Source of the DNA: Tabrizicola flagellatus
GTDB lineage: Bacteria > Pseudomonadota > Alphaproteobacteria > Rhodobacterales > Rhodobacteraceae
Reading direction: 5' to 3'
NCBI RefSeq assembly: GCF_008271465.1
Contig: NZ_VMDU01000004.1
Location: 1-64,000 of the forward strand
Length of the DNA: 64,000 nt
The position numbers and the translations under genes are program-made. How positions within the stretch are numbered: the first letter of the stretch is position 1; each line of letters starts with the position of its first letter. The notes beneath the pieces were generated by a model, which made no database searches, was not told the DNA's origin, and saw nothing but the letters and a program-made list of their open reading frames with translations. Shown piece by piece: positions 8,544 to 17,456 of this stretch.

Positions 8544-10031
8544 ATGCCGAACGTATTTGCCTACCTGGTGCTCTTTGCCTCGCCGCTGGCCGCGGTCGCG
8601 CTGTTTCGTGCGCTGACCCTGGAACGTGCTCTGGCCTGGACGATCATCGGCGGCCATCTGCTGCTGCCCTCGGAAACCGTCATCAAGTTTCCGATGATCC
8701 CCGCAATCGACAAGCATCTGATCCCCGCGATCACGGCCCTGATGCTGTGCCTGCTGATTGCCCCAAGGCAGGTTGCGTCCATGGAAGCCCCCGCCCGGTT
8801 CGGGCGGCAGATCCTGGTCGGGCTGCTGCTTCTGGTAGTCGTGACGCCGGTCCTGACCGTGATGTCCAATACGGAGCCGATCATCGACGGCCGCACCTTC
8901 CTGCCCGGGCTCAGGCTCTACGATGCCTGGGGCCTGATTTCGCAGATCCTCGTCGCGCTGGTGCCGTTCTGGCTTGGCCTGCGCTACCTGAACAGCCAGA
9001 CGGGCCACCGCGCGCTGATCGAGGCCTTCGCAATCGGCGGGCTGGTCTACACCATTCCCGCCCTGATCGAGGTGCGCCTGTCGCCCCAGCTGCACACCTG
9101 GGTCTATGGCTTCTTTCCCGCCGATTTCGTGCAGCACATCCGCGCCGGAGGCTTTCGTCCGGTCGTCTTCCTGAACCACGGCCTCATGGTGGGCATCTTC
9201 TTCTGCCTGTCGATCATCGCGGCCGCGATCCTGTTCAGGGAAGCCCGGCGCGAGGGGCGGCTGGCCTTTCCCTGGCTGGCCGCGATGTTCTGGCTGCTTC
9301 TGGTCCTCTACCTGAGCAAGAGCCTTGGCGCCCTGATCATCGCCGTCCCTTCGGCGCTGATCGTGCTGCTGCTCGGTCCGCGGTTGCAGGTGGCGCTGTC
9401 GGTCATCGTGGCCTTCGTCGTCATGTTCTACCCGATGCTGCGCGGTGCGGGCTGGATCCCGGTCAATGCGGCCTATGAACTGGCGCTGTCGATCGACGAG
9501 GAACGGGCCGCCTCGCTGAAATTCCGGCTCGACAACGAGGACGTGCTCCTCACCAAGGCGAACCTCAAGCCGCTGGCGGGCTGGGGCAGTTGGGGCCGTA
9601 ACGCGATCTTCGACCCCGAAACCGGGCAGATGACCAGCATCACCGACGGCATCTGGCTGATCTTCATCGGGGTCTATGGCTGGCTCGGCTATATCGGCCG
9701 CTTCGGTCTGCTGACGGTGCCGATCCTGCTGTTTGCCCTGCGGCGCAAGACCTTCGGGCCTTCGCTGCTGATGCCCGGCATGACCGTGTTGCTCAGCGCG
9801 GCCTTGATCGACCTTCTGCCCAATTCCGGGCTGGTGAACTACGTCTGGCTCATGGCGGGTGCCGTCGCCGGGATCGTGGTCTGGCGGCCAGCCGCAGATG
9901 CAACGGCGACCGACGGGTCACGGGCCGCCAATCCTATCGCCGGCGCCTATCGGGCAAGCTGGCTGATGCCGGAGGAACGCAACGCCCCGCCGGGGCGGCA
10001 GAAGCAATCCGAGCGGAGGGATGTGCGCTGA
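8544..10031 (+). CDS. Wzy/O-antigen-ligase-like polysaccharide polymerase
   Basis: A 495-residue polytopic membrane protein with roughly ten to twelve hydrophobic segments, beginning MPNVFAYLVLFASPLAAVALF. A large periplasmic-type loop in the middle to C-terminal half contains FRLDNEDVLLTKANLKPLAGWGSWGRN, the layout of the Wzy_C/O-antigen ligase family, where this loop carries catalytic Arg and His residues. In this locus the natural role is block-wise polymerisation of the repeat unit in the periplasm. TTG one codon earlier is an alternative start. It stands alone between two divergently or loosely spaced genes. Confidence 0.7.
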   Translation: MPNVFAYLVLFASPLAAVALFRALTLERALAWTIIGGHLLLPSETVIKFPMIPAIDKHLIPAITALMLCLLIAPRQVASMEAPARFGRQILVGLLLLVVVTPVLTVMSNTEPIIDGRTFLPGLRLYDAWGLISQILVALVPFWLGLRYLNSQTGHRALIEAFAIGGLVYTIPALIEVRLSPQLHTWVYGFFPADFVQHIRAGGFRPVVFLNHGLMVGIFFCLSIIAAAILFREARREGRLAFPWLAAMFWLLLVLYLSKSLGALIIAVPSALIVLLLGPRLQVALSVIVAFVVMFYPMLRGAGWIPVNAAYELALSIDEERAASLKFRLDNEDVLLTKANLKPLAGWGSWGRNAIFDPETGQMTSITDGIWLIFIGVYGWLGYIGRFGLLTVPILLFALRRKTFGPSLLMPGMTVLLSAALIDLLPNSGLVNYVWLMAGAVAGIVVWRPAADATATDGSRAANPIAGAYRASWLMPEERNAPPGRQKQSERRDVR

Positions 10032-10143
10032 GATGATTTTGCCGATCCGGCCGGCATCGCGCCCTGTCGCCCTGCCACCGGGGCCCGGGAAGGAATGGAG
10101 CGGTGGCGCCCGCTGATGATCGCGATTTGAGAGTGGACTGGAG

Positions 10144-11061
10144 ATGGCAACATATCTGATCACCGGGGGCTGCGGCTTTGTCGGCTCACATCTGGCGGAT
10201 GCGCTCCTGGCGCGGGGCGATGGGGTGGTCGTGCTGGACAACCTGTCCACCGGCAAGCGTGCCAATCTGGCTCCGGAAGTGCGGGTCATCGAAGGGGATG
10301 TGGCGGACCCCGCGGCCGTGGCGCGGGCCATTGCGGGCTGTGCGGGCGTGTTCCATCTGGCGGGGATCGCGTCGGTCGCCTATTGCAACGAACACTGGCG
10401 CGAAGGGCATCTCACCAATCAGACAGGCACCGTGACGGTGTTCGAGGCAGCGGCGCGGGCGGGGCGCGTGCCGGTGGTCTATACATCCTCTGCCGCCATC
10501 TATGGCGATGCGGGCCCGGGGGCGGTGGACGAGACGCGGGTGCCGCGCCCGCAGACGCCCTATGGCGTGGACAAGCTGGGCTCCGAACTGCACGGGCGCA
10601 TCGCGATGGCGGTGCATGGCCTGCCGACCGTGGGACTGCGGCCCTTCAACATCTACGGGCCGCGGCAGGATCCGTCCTCGGCCTATTCGGGGGTGATCTC
10701 GATCTTCAACAGCCGCCTGGCACAGGGATTGCCTGTGACCGTCTTCGGTGACGGGTTGCAGACGCGGGATTTCGTCTTCGTCGCCGATGTGGTGCGCTTT
10801 CTCCTGGCGGCGATGGCGCGCGCGCCCGAGGCGGCCGGACAGGTGTTCAACATCTGTACCGGACGGACCACGACGCTTCTGGCGCTGATCGACACGCTGG
10901 CGCGGCTGCATGGGCGGGTGCCAGTGGTGCAGCATGGCGATCCGCGCGTTGGGGATATCCGGGACTCGCTCGGCGATCCGACCCGCGCGCAGGCGGTGCT
11001 GGGCGTGAGGGCCGAAGTGGCGCTGGAAGACGGGCTGGCGGCGCTGCTCCGGCAGTCGTAG
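10144..11061 (+). CDS. NAD-dependent epimerase/dehydratase (GalE-like extended SDR)
   Basis: A 305-residue extended short-chain dehydrogenase. The Rossmann motif TGGCGFVGSHL is at residues about 7-17, followed by VVVLDNLSTGKRANL, which is typical of UDP-glucose 4-epimerase relatives. The catalytic Ser/Tyr/Lys are visible in YTSSAAIYGD and TPYGVDKLGSE (YxxxK). The later RPFNIYGPRQDP and GDGLQTRDFVFVADV are hallmarks of nucleotide-sugar epimerases. It probably supplies an epimerised UDP-sugar for the polymer made by this locus; the exact sugar cannot be told from sequence. A strong terminator follows. Confidence 0.85.
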   Translation: MATYLITGGCGFVGSHLADALLARGDGVVVLDNLSTGKRANLAPEVRVIEGDVADPAAVARAIAGCAGVFHLAGIASVAYCNEHWREGHLTNQTGTVTVFEAAARAGRVPVVYTSSAAIYGDAGPGAVDETRVPRPQTPYGVDKLGSELHGRIAMAVHGLPTVGLRPFNIYGPRQDPSSAYSGVISIFNSRLAQGLPVTVFGDGLQTRDFVFVADVVRFLLAAMARAPEAAGQVFNICTGRTTTLLALIDTLARLHGRVPVVQHGDPRVGDIRDSLGDPTRAQAVLGVRAEVALEDGLAALLRQS

Positions 11062-11151
11062 GCCGCCGTAGAAGGCGCGCCGTCCCCGCGCCGCGCCCCA
11101 AGTTCCTTGACAGTACCTGCCGGTTCCGTTCAGTCTTCGCTGGCGAAAGGC

Positions 11152-11187
11152 GCCGGGCGGAATGCCGATTACGCCCGGCACGTTTTT
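11152..11187 (+). terminator. Rho-independent terminator after the epimerase gene
   Basis: An 8-bp GC stem, GCCGGGCG and CGCCCGGC, encloses a 12-base loop and is followed by ACGTTTTT. It lies 90 bp after the epimerase stop and about 95 bp before the next glycosyltransferase start, so the latter should have its own promoter. Confidence 0.8.
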
Positions 11188-11282
11188 GGTCATGAAAGTG
11201 AATTTGGTCGGTCTTCCTCCGAGATGTCGGTAACTCAGCACTCCTTGCGAAACGTCCGGACTGCCCGGCCGAGAGGGCATGC

Positions 11283-12491
11283 ATGACCAAAGCCTGTGAA
11301 GTCCGCCCGCTGCGGATCGGTTTTGTCACTCCGGCATGGCCGGGTATTCGGACGCCGAACGGGATCGTGACGGCCGTCAGCCACCTCGCTTCGGGTCTGG
11401 AGAGCACGGGGCACGAAGTCACCATCATCGCGGACATGGTGGATGGCCCGCACGACCACCCGCGTGTTGTCGTGATGACCGATCCGAGGTTGCGGCTGGT
11501 GGATCGTCTGAGGCGGAAGCTGGACCCCGAGGGCGGGCTGGTCCGCTTCATGGTGGATCGCCACGCCGAGGCGATCCGGCGCGCTGTTGCTCTCCACGGT
11601 ATCGAATTTGTCGTGATGGAAGAGACGCAGGGTTGGGTCGGGGAGGTTCGGGAAAAGGTTTCCATCCCTGTCGTCGCGACCTTGCATGGGCCGTGGTGGC
11701 TGCACCGCATGGCCGGCAGTGCCCCCGATGACGCCGTCAGCGCCCGCCGAGAGGCGCGCGAGGCCAGGGGCCTGCGGCATGTGGATGGCATAACCTCGCC
11801 CTCGGCCGCCGTCCTGCGCCAGACCGAGGCGCTGTGGGGCCTGCCGCAGGTCCCCAAGGCCGTGATCCCGAACCCGTTTCCGGTTCCGGCACAGGGCATT
11901 GATCTGACGGATGACCTTCTGAACCATGTCCTTTTCGTCGGCAGGTTCGACCACATCAAGGGCGGCGATCTTGTCGTTGACACGTTCGCACGGATTGCCG
12001 AGGCGCACCCCGCCGCGCAGTTCACCTTTGCCGGGCCGGACGAGGGCCTGCCGCGGGCCGGGGGCGGAAGGGACACGCTCTTCGACCGGCTTGCCCGCCT
12101 GCCCATGCCGATCCGGTCTCGGATCAAGGCGGTCGGAAAGCAATCGCGCGAGGAAGTTGCCCTCCTGCGCGCACGGCACGGGGTCACGCTGATCGCATCC
12201 CGCTATGAAAACTTCGGCGGCACGCTGATCGAGGCCATGGCGGCCGGGTCAGCGGTGGTGGCAACCAGCGTCGGCGGCCAGCAGGAGATCGCGACGCATG
12301 AGGAGACAGCCCTCATGGTTCCCTCCGAGGACACCGAAGCGATGGCCAATGCCTGCCTTCGGCTGATGCGCGACCCGTCCCTGGCGCGGCGTCTGGGGGC
12401 TGCTGCGCGCGACCATGTGGCCGCCAGCTATGCGCCCGACGTCATCGCCAGACGCATGGCCGATTTCCTGACCTCGGTCCGGCGCCAGTAG
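11283..12491 (+). CDS. GT4-family glycosyltransferase
   Basis: A 402-residue GT-B glycosyltransferase. The N-terminal acceptor domain starts LRIGFVTPAWPGIRTPNGIVTAVSHLASGL, with the Gly-rich loop and following His typical of GT4. The donor domain shows HVLFVGRFDHIKGGDLVVDTF and the E-x7-E signature ENFGGTLIEAMAAGSAVVATSVGG. It is transcribed alone, 5 bp from the convergent end of the oxygenase gene. Its substrate is unknown; the context indicates exopolysaccharide assembly. Confidence 0.85.
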   Translation: MTKACEVRPLRIGFVTPAWPGIRTPNGIVTAVSHLASGLESTGHEVTIIADMVDGPHDHPRVVVMTDPRLRLVDRLRRKLDPEGGLVRFMVDRHAEAIRRAVALHGIEFVVMEETQGWVGEVREKVSIPVVATLHGPWWLHRMAGSAPDDAVSARREAREARGLRHVDGITSPSAAVLRQTEALWGLPQVPKAVIPNPFPVPAQGIDLTDDLLNHVLFVGRFDHIKGGDLVVDTFARIAEAHPAAQFTFAGPDEGLPRAGGGRDTLFDRLARLPMPIRSRIKAVGKQSREEVALLRARHGVTLIASRYENFGGTLIEAMAAGSAVVATSVGGQQEIATHEETALMVPSEDTEAMANACLRLMRDPSLARRLGAAARDHVAASYAPDVIARRMADFLTSVRRQ

Positions 12492-12496
12492 GATCC

Positions 12497-13336
12497 TCAG
12501 ATGCCCAGCTTGCGCAGCCGGTGGCCAAGCCGGCGGTAGATCACCGGCGGCAGCAGGTCCTGCATGATCCGGTGGCGCTGCTCCAGCCGGTCCACCTTGT
12601 CCTTGGTGCCGGGGCGCGGCTTGAACAGGGTGCTGTGCGACACCTTCGTCGAATCCCACGTCGCGGTGTAGTAATACAGCGCGATCGACATCCGCGGCTC
12701 CTTGTCGGGATGGTTAACCGGCTCGGGGTTACCGTGCCAGGTGTTCGACCCGGTATTGAAGCAGCACATCCGGTTGAACAGCGGCACGAAGCTAGCGACC
12801 TTTGCGGTCATGTCGTCGTTCCAGACCTCGAAGGACCCGCCGTATTCCTCCTTCCAGTCCTTGTTGAGGTAGATCAGAACGTTCAGCCGCCGTTCCAGGT
12901 TCAGCTTGCCCTGGCGGTTGAAGTCGGCGTGGATGTCGAGATGCCCGCCGTTCGACACCACATGGATGCCGCCGCCGGCAAAATAGGGGTCGGGGATCAG
13001 CCCGTCGATGCCGGTCAGTTCCTCTAGGAAGGCGAGAAAGGCCTTGGAGTTCAGCGAATGGAACAGCGCCCGGGTATAGGGGCCCAGGCGTTCCGGCATG
13101 TAGGCCGCCTTAAGCTTTTCCTGCGGCCGGTTGAAGAAGCTTTCCGCCGCCGGCAGTTCCCGCAACTCCTCGCGCACGCGGTCCAGGATCTCGGGCGGCA
13201 TGAAATTGTCGAAACAGCCGTAGGGATAGGGTTTCTTCGACCGATACTCCTCGGCCGCGGCCTTGGCATATTCACGGGCGCCATCGGCATCGATCAGGAG
13301 CGTCTCGGGATCGATCGGCAGAGTGTTCACGGACAT
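12497..13336 (-). CDS. 2-oxoglutarate/Fe(II) oxygenase (prolyl-4-hydroxylase-like)
   Basis: A 279-residue protein of the P4Hc-type double-stranded beta-helix superfamily. The iron-binding HxD lies in GGHLDIHADFNRQ, around residues 132-138. The distal His is in NTWHGNPEPVNHPDKEPRMSIALYYYTAT, whose Arg is placed to bind 2-oxoglutarate. A tyrosine/aspartate-rich insert, YLNKDWKEEYGGSFEVWNDD, precedes it. Such enzymes hydroxylate proteins, sugars or small molecules. Its place between a glycosyltransferase and an ABC exporter in an exopolysaccharide locus suggests a sugar or lipid carrier as substrate, but this is inference. Confidence 0.8.
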   Translation of the reverse strand: MSVNTLPIDPETLLIDADGAREYAKAAAEEYRSKKPYPYGCFDNFMPPEILDRVREELRELPAAESFFNRPQEKLKAAYMPERLGPYTRALFHSLNSKAFLAFLEELTGIDGLIPDPYFAGGGIHVVSNGGHLDIHADFNRQGKLNLERRLNVLIYLNKDWKEEYGGSFEVWNDDMTAKVASFVPLFNRMCCFNTGSNTWHGNPEPVNHPDKEPRMSIALYYYTATWDSTKVSHSTLFKPRPGTKDKVDRLEQRHRIMQDLLPPVIYRRLGHRLRKLGI

Positions 13337-13424
13337 GACAACCTCTCAGTCTTCTTGTCGATAAGCATTGCGTGGTCAGAACGGGAGCGACACCGGGCCT
13401 CGCCCGGATTTGGTTCATTCATAT

Positions 13425-15245
13425 TCATAATGCAGCATGCACCTCTTCGGCATCCCCGGCGACCATGCGCCGGAAGGTCGCATTGCCGGCCAGAAGTTCG
13501 TCATAGCTGCCCTGCGCCAGCAATCGGCCGCGGTCCATCAGGAAGATCGTGTCGCAGGTCTTTACCGTCGTCAGCCGGTGCGCGATCAGGATGATGGTCT
13601 TGTCGGCGCGGATGCGGTTCACCGCCTCCATCACCACCCGCTCGGTGATGTTGTCCAGCGCCGAGGTCGCCTCGTCCATGATCAGAAGTGTCGGGTCGCG
13701 ATACAGCGCCCGTGCGATGCCGATCCGTTGCCGCTGGCCGCCCGACAATCGCACGCCCCGTTCGCCTACGAAGGTCTGATAGCCCTGCGGCAGATCCGAC
13801 ACCACGAAGTCGTGCAGGGCGGCGATTCGCGCCGCGCGCTCGACGGCGCCCATGTCGATCTGATCCTTCGGCACACCGAAGGCGATGTTCGAGGCGATGG
13901 TCTCGTCGGTCAGGAAGATCGTCTGCGGCACATAGCCCAGCGTCCCCTGCCAGGCGCGCATGTTCTCGGGCGTGATCCGCACCCCATCCACCCGAAGTTC
14001 GCCCTCGTCCGGCGTCAGAAGCCCCAGGATCAGGTCGACCAGCGTCGTCTTGCCCGCCCCTGTCCCGCCGACGATGCCCACCGTCGTCCGGGCCGGGATC
14101 ACCAGATCCACCCCGCGCAACGTCGGCTTCTCGGCCTGGGCATAGGCGAAGCTGACCCCGTCCAGTTCCAGCGCGCGCTCAAGCCGCAGGGGCTCGGTCC
14201 GCACCGCATCGGCCATTGGCAGGGCCGGCGTGGACCTGAAATCGGTCACGATGGCGTCGAGGATCGCGGTCGCCCCCCGAAGCGCGACCAGCGCGTGGTA
14301 GATCTGCTGCAAGGACGGCAGAAGGCGCATGGTCGAGAAGGCTATGACGCCCAGGGTCGGCACGATCTCGGTGACATTGCCCCCGCTTTTCAGCAAGAGC
14401 AGGAGGATCAGCGCCAGCATGGTGCCGAAGGTGATCGCTTCCAGCGCAAAGCGGGGCAGTTCCGACATGGCGCCCATCGTGGCCCCCGACTGCGCCGCCG
14501 TCCGGGCCGCGGTCGAATAGCTGCGCACATAGCTTGCCTCAAGGCCCATCAGCTTGACATCCTTGATCCCGCCGGTCGCCTCCTGCGCGACCAGGAAACG
14601 GTTCTCGAAGGCGTCCATCATCACCCGGCCCAGCCGGTGCAGACGCCCGCGGAACCGCAGGTAGATCAGCCCGTAGCCAAGGCCGAGCACACCACCCGAG
14701 AACAGGGTGACCAGCGGATCCACCATCAGCAGGAAGCCGAGGATCGCCAGGACCAGAAGGCTGTTCGCGACCAGGCGCAGGCAGGGCAGGATCACCCGGT
14801 CCACCAGGCCATCGACTTCGCTCAGGACGTTCTTTTCCAGTTCGGCGCTGTTGCGATCCAGGAACCAGGCGTAGGGCTGGCTGAGATAGGCCGCCAGAAG
14901 CCGCGACGAGATCGAATAGCCGCGCATCAGCGAGAACCGGATCGTGGCGTAGGTCCCCAGCGCCTTTACCGTCAGGCCCGCCATGACCACGAACAGCACC
15001 AGCACCGCAAGGCCGATCTGGAAGCTGAACGCGCTTTCCAGACCCGACAGATGCATCAGCCACGACAGGGTCCGGTTCGACTGGATGGTTTCAGGGGCCG
15101 CAAGCACGTTCAGCAGCATCAGGACCGCCGAAATGCCCGCGATCTCGGCCGCAGCGACCAGAAGCATGACCCCGGTCAGGATCCAGAACCTGCGCCGTTC
15201 GGTCTGGTCGAACAGCGAGAAAAGCTTGCGATACGTCCCGATCAA
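13425..15245 (-). CDS. ABC exporter, flippase-type (PglK/MsbA-like)
   Basis: A 606-residue fused ABC exporter. Six hydrophobic helices occupy roughly the first 330 residues (for example FWILTGVMLLVAAAEIAGISAVLMLL). The ATPase domain has Walker A GIVGGTGAGKTTLVDL, signature VRLSGGQRQRIGIAR, Walker B LLIMDEATSALD and the switch histidine in LIAHRLTTV. The TTG start is chosen because GGGGGA precedes it by six bases. No Wzx-type flippase is visible in the locus, so this exporter is the best candidate for moving lipid-linked oligosaccharide across the inner membrane, as PglK does. Confidence 0.85.
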   Translation of the reverse strand: MIGTYRKLFSLFDQTERRRFWILTGVMLLVAAAEIAGISAVLMLLNVLAAPETIQSNRTLSWLMHLSGLESAFSFQIGLAVLVLFVVMAGLTVKALGTYATIRFSLMRGYSISSRLLAAYLSQPYAWFLDRNSAELEKNVLSEVDGLVDRVILPCLRLVANSLLVLAILGFLLMVDPLVTLFSGGVLGLGYGLIYLRFRGRLHRLGRVMMDAFENRFLVAQEATGGIKDVKLMGLEASYVRSYSTAARTAAQSGATMGAMSELPRFALEAITFGTMLALILLLLLKSGGNVTEIVPTLGVIAFSTMRLLPSLQQIYHALVALRGATAILDAIVTDFRSTPALPMADAVRTEPLRLERALELDGVSFAYAQAEKPTLRGVDLVIPARTTVGIVGGTGAGKTTLVDLILGLLTPDEGELRVDGVRITPENMRAWQGTLGYVPQTIFLTDETIASNIAFGVPKDQIDMGAVERAARIAALHDFVVSDLPQGYQTFVGERGVRLSGGQRQRIGIARALYRDPTLLIMDEATSALDNITERVVMEAVNRIRADKTIILIAHRLTTVKTCDTIFLMDRGRLLAQGSYDELLAGNATFRRMVAGDAEEVHAAL

Positions 15246-15485
15246 ATCACGTCCCCCGGGTCTGCGACCGCGCCACCTTGCTGCGAGGGAGTGACAAAAG
15301 AAAGGCAATCCTGAAGCAGTTCCCGGCCCATGCCCGCAAACTGGCCGTCGGGAACGCGCCCAAGCGTTGCAAGGCGGCGCCTCGGGCCGGATCCTGGAAT
15401 TTCTCGCACGGGCCGCACGACCGACACCTCGTTCATCGGTCCGAAAGGATGCTCAGAGTGCCATATTCGATGCTGCCGGATTCTG

Positions 15486-15509
15486 CGTCCCGGCCCCGGA
15501 ACCGGGACG
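15486..15509. other. 8-bp GC hairpin in a gene-free stretch
   Basis: CGTCCCGG and CCGGGACG form a perfect 8-bp stem around CCCCGGAA. It lies in the 344-bp non-coding stretch between the ABC exporter and a small membrane protein gene. AACTTTAACC follows, so it is not a convincing terminator. The rest of that stretch must hold both divergent promoters; I see no other clear element in it. Confidence 0.45.
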
Positions 15510-15589
15510 AACTTTAACCAAAGCTTGGCCATATTCCCGCCATGGGCGAATTGCAGACTCACCACATGCTTCCTTTGGAGGGACAGGAA

Positions 15590-15799
15590 ATGATTGCGGG
15601 GTTGTTGCTCTTGTCTGCTGCCGTCGGGATCGTGGCGACGGGTGTGGCTTTCACTCTGGATGTTCCGACCTGGGCCGCCCTGCTTGCCTACCCGGTCATA
15701 TCCTGCATGTCTCTCGCGCTCTTGGCGTCGATGTGGAGCGCCCGGGCCAGCGTCGCGCCGGCGCACGACAGGCTGCAACCGAATGCCACGACCGGCTGA
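15590..15799 (+). CDS. Small two-helix membrane protein, paralogue 1
   Basis: A 69-residue hydrophobic protein. It starts MIAGLLLLSAAVGIVATGVAF (helix 1) and continues DVPTWAALLAYPVISCMSLALLASMW (helix 2), then a polar tail. The ATG is chosen because GGAGG lies eight bases ahead; an upstream in-frame ATG has no ribosome-binding site. The segment PTWAALLAYP matches PVWVALLAYP in the next small gene, so the two are paralogues. I do not recognise the family. Its place among exopolysaccharide genes suggests an accessory membrane role, which is inference. Confidence 0.65.
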   Translation: MIAGLLLLSAAVGIVATGVAFTLDVPTWAALLAYPVISCMSLALLASMWSARASVAPAHDRLQPNATTG

Positions 15800-16022
15800 C
15801 AGGCCGACCGAGTGGCGGGTGCCGGCCCGTCTGCTGTCATCGGCGGAAGTGCCGCCAAATCGGAAGTGGATATCGGCTGAGTCTTGCCAACTACAACGCG
15901 AACAGCAGAACCGGTAGAATTGAATCACTTTTCGCATCTCGACATACGTCCGGATAAGCCTAATCTGAAAGCCTGCCGCGGGACGTTAATGTTGCGGATC
16001 TTCTCCGATCAGGAGGACGGGG

Positions 16023-16277
16023 ATGGCGTTGGGGCTGCTACTGATCGCGATGTTTGGCGCAGCCAGCGTTTCGGTGGTCCTTTTCCTGTACGGCTTTCCG
16101 GTCTGGGTCGCCCTTCTGGCCTATCCGGCAACGGGCTTCACGATCCTGCTTCCCGGCGTCCTGTTGGTGGGCTGGATCCGCCAGCATCGGCCGGACGGAT
16201 CCTCGGCGTCGATCCTCACTTCCCAGTCGCCCGCAGGACCACACCCACAGTCGCCAGCAGGATCTTCAAATCCGTAA
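16023..16277 (+). CDS. Small two-helix membrane protein, paralogue 2
   Basis: An 84-residue protein with an excellent ribosome-binding site (AGGAGG six bases before ATG). MALGLLLIAMFGAASVSVVLFLY and FPVWVALLAYPATGFTILLPGVLLVGW form two predicted helices, followed by a polar Ser/Pro-rich tail. It resembles the preceding small gene across both helices. The last 62 bases overlap the 3' end of the convergent sugar transferase gene, so the tail's composition may be dictated by that gene's coding need. The function is unknown. Confidence 0.65.
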   Translation: MALGLLLIAMFGAASVSVVLFLYGFPVWVALLAYPATGFTILLPGVLLVGWIRQHRPDGSSASILTSQSPAGPHPQSPAGSSNP

Positions 16278-16995
16278 GGAACGACACGTTCCGTTCGTAT
16301 TCGGCATCGAACTCGGCACGCTGGGCAAAGGTGGACTGGTTGCGATCCGAGATCTGCCAGGTTCCTGTCAGACCCGGTCTCAAGGCGTAATAGGCACTGC
16401 CGGGATACAACTCCTGCTGATCCAGCATCATCGGCCGCGGCCCCACCAGGCTCATGTCGCCGATCAGCACGTTCCACAACTGCGGCAACTCGTCCAGGGA
16501 ACTCTTGCGAAGGAACTGGCCGAATTCGGTGATGCGCGGGTCGTGCGACAGCTTCTGGTAGGCATCCCATTCCCGACGGGCTGCCTCGTTCTCCTGAAGA
16601 TAGGCCTGAAGCCGCGCCTCGGCGTCCGGGACCATGGTCCGCAGTTTCCAAAGGCGGAACGTCTTGCCGCCCAGCCCTACGCGCTCCTGCGTGTAAAACG
16701 GCGAGCTGCCGCCCAGCTTCAGCACGGCGGCAAGGGCCAGCACCACCGGCAGTACGATGGGAAGCGCCATGACCACGAAGGCAACGTCAAGCCAGCGCTT
16801 GATCACGCGGCGGTACAGAGGCTCCCGACGGACCTTCACCCAACCGTCTGCTACGTTTGGGCACGGCCGTTCGAAATCCTGCCCTGCCAGTCCGGAACGA
16901 ACGTCCATCTGCAACGCCTCCGCAAGGGTGCCAATCGCTAAGCCAATTTCCGAAGCCCGGGCGCTTTGCCGCGGACCCAAAATGAACTCTCGCAC
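16216..16995 (-). CDS. ExoY/WbaP-type initiating sugar transferase
   Basis: A 259-residue polyprenyl-phosphate hexose-1-phosphate transferase, which starts lipid-linked repeat-unit synthesis on the cytoplasmic face. One membrane-embedded hydrophobic segment (WLDVAFVVMALPIVLPVVLALAAVL, near residue 70) precedes the catalytic core. That core contains FYTQERVGLGGKTFRLWKLRTM, LRKSSLDELPQLWNVLIGDMSLVGPRPM and RPGLTGTWQISDRN. These are the standard motifs of the bacterial sugar transferase domain. The extra 60 N-terminal residues are polar. It is the one clear initiating enzyme of the locus. Confidence 0.9.
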   Translation of the reverse strand: MREFILGPRQSARASEIGLAIGTLAEALQMDVRSGLAGQDFERPCPNVADGWVKVRREPLYRRVIKRWLDVAFVVMALPIVLPVVLALAAVLKLGGSSPFYTQERVGLGGKTFRLWKLRTMVPDAEARLQAYLQENEAARREWDAYQKLSHDPRITEFGQFLRKSSLDELPQLWNVLIGDMSLVGPRPMMLDQQELYPGSAYYALRPGLTGTWQISDRNQSTFAQRAEFDAEYERNVSFLTDLKILLATVGVVLRATGK

Positions 16996-17456
16996 TCGCT
17001 ACTCCCGTCACTCACCCTCATTCTTCTACCATCCGGAACGTGCCGCCGCAATGCGGTCTTCCTGACCTGACCGCCCGAAAAGTGTTGTAATCTCATTGAG
17101 TTACACGCTATGGTTGTGCCGCATCCGCCCTGATGCGGCAGGCGCGAAACAGCGCCCGCACAAGGAAAACGGCAGTCCGAACGACAGTCCCCGCGGGCCG
17201 GGAAAGCACCTGTATGATTTTCAACGCCTTTTAATTAAGGCCTCGGCGACCATCCAATCCGTCCGCATCTTCACCTTGCTTCAGGATGCAAGATCTTTGG
17301 TCTTTCGGAGCCGCGCTCCCATTTTATTGTGCGGCTTTCCGAAACGGTGAATTTTTCGTTAAAGTGATTCAGCGACCACATTTGGCCGTCAAGATGCCAT
17401 CTGGCCGGGCATATGCGGGCCAGGGTCGGGTCGGTTTGATTCGATTTCCCTGACGA
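16996..17456. other. 461-bp non-coding region with AT-rich core
   Basis: No convincing gene is seen here. The stretch is markedly more AT-rich than its surroundings between about 17210 and 17390. It holds the inverted repeat GCCTT-TTAATT-AAGGC (17226-17241) and the imperfect repeat TGTAA-N10-TTACA near 17086-17105. It lies upstream of the minus-strand sugar transferase gene, so the promoter and possible regulator sites for that gene are expected here. The specific binding protein is unknown. Confidence 0.4.

Noticed and set aside
13437-15314. A 625-codon plus-strand open frame opposite the ABC exporter
   Set aside because: The exporter has complete Walker A, signature and Walker B motifs on the minus strand; the opposite frame shows only Gln/Arg/His-rich shadow composition.
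17086-17105. A PpsR-like TGT...ACA element upstream of the sugar transferase
   Set aside because: The spacer is 14 bases, not 12, and the half-sites are only partly symmetric; the location in an exopolysaccharide locus gives no support.
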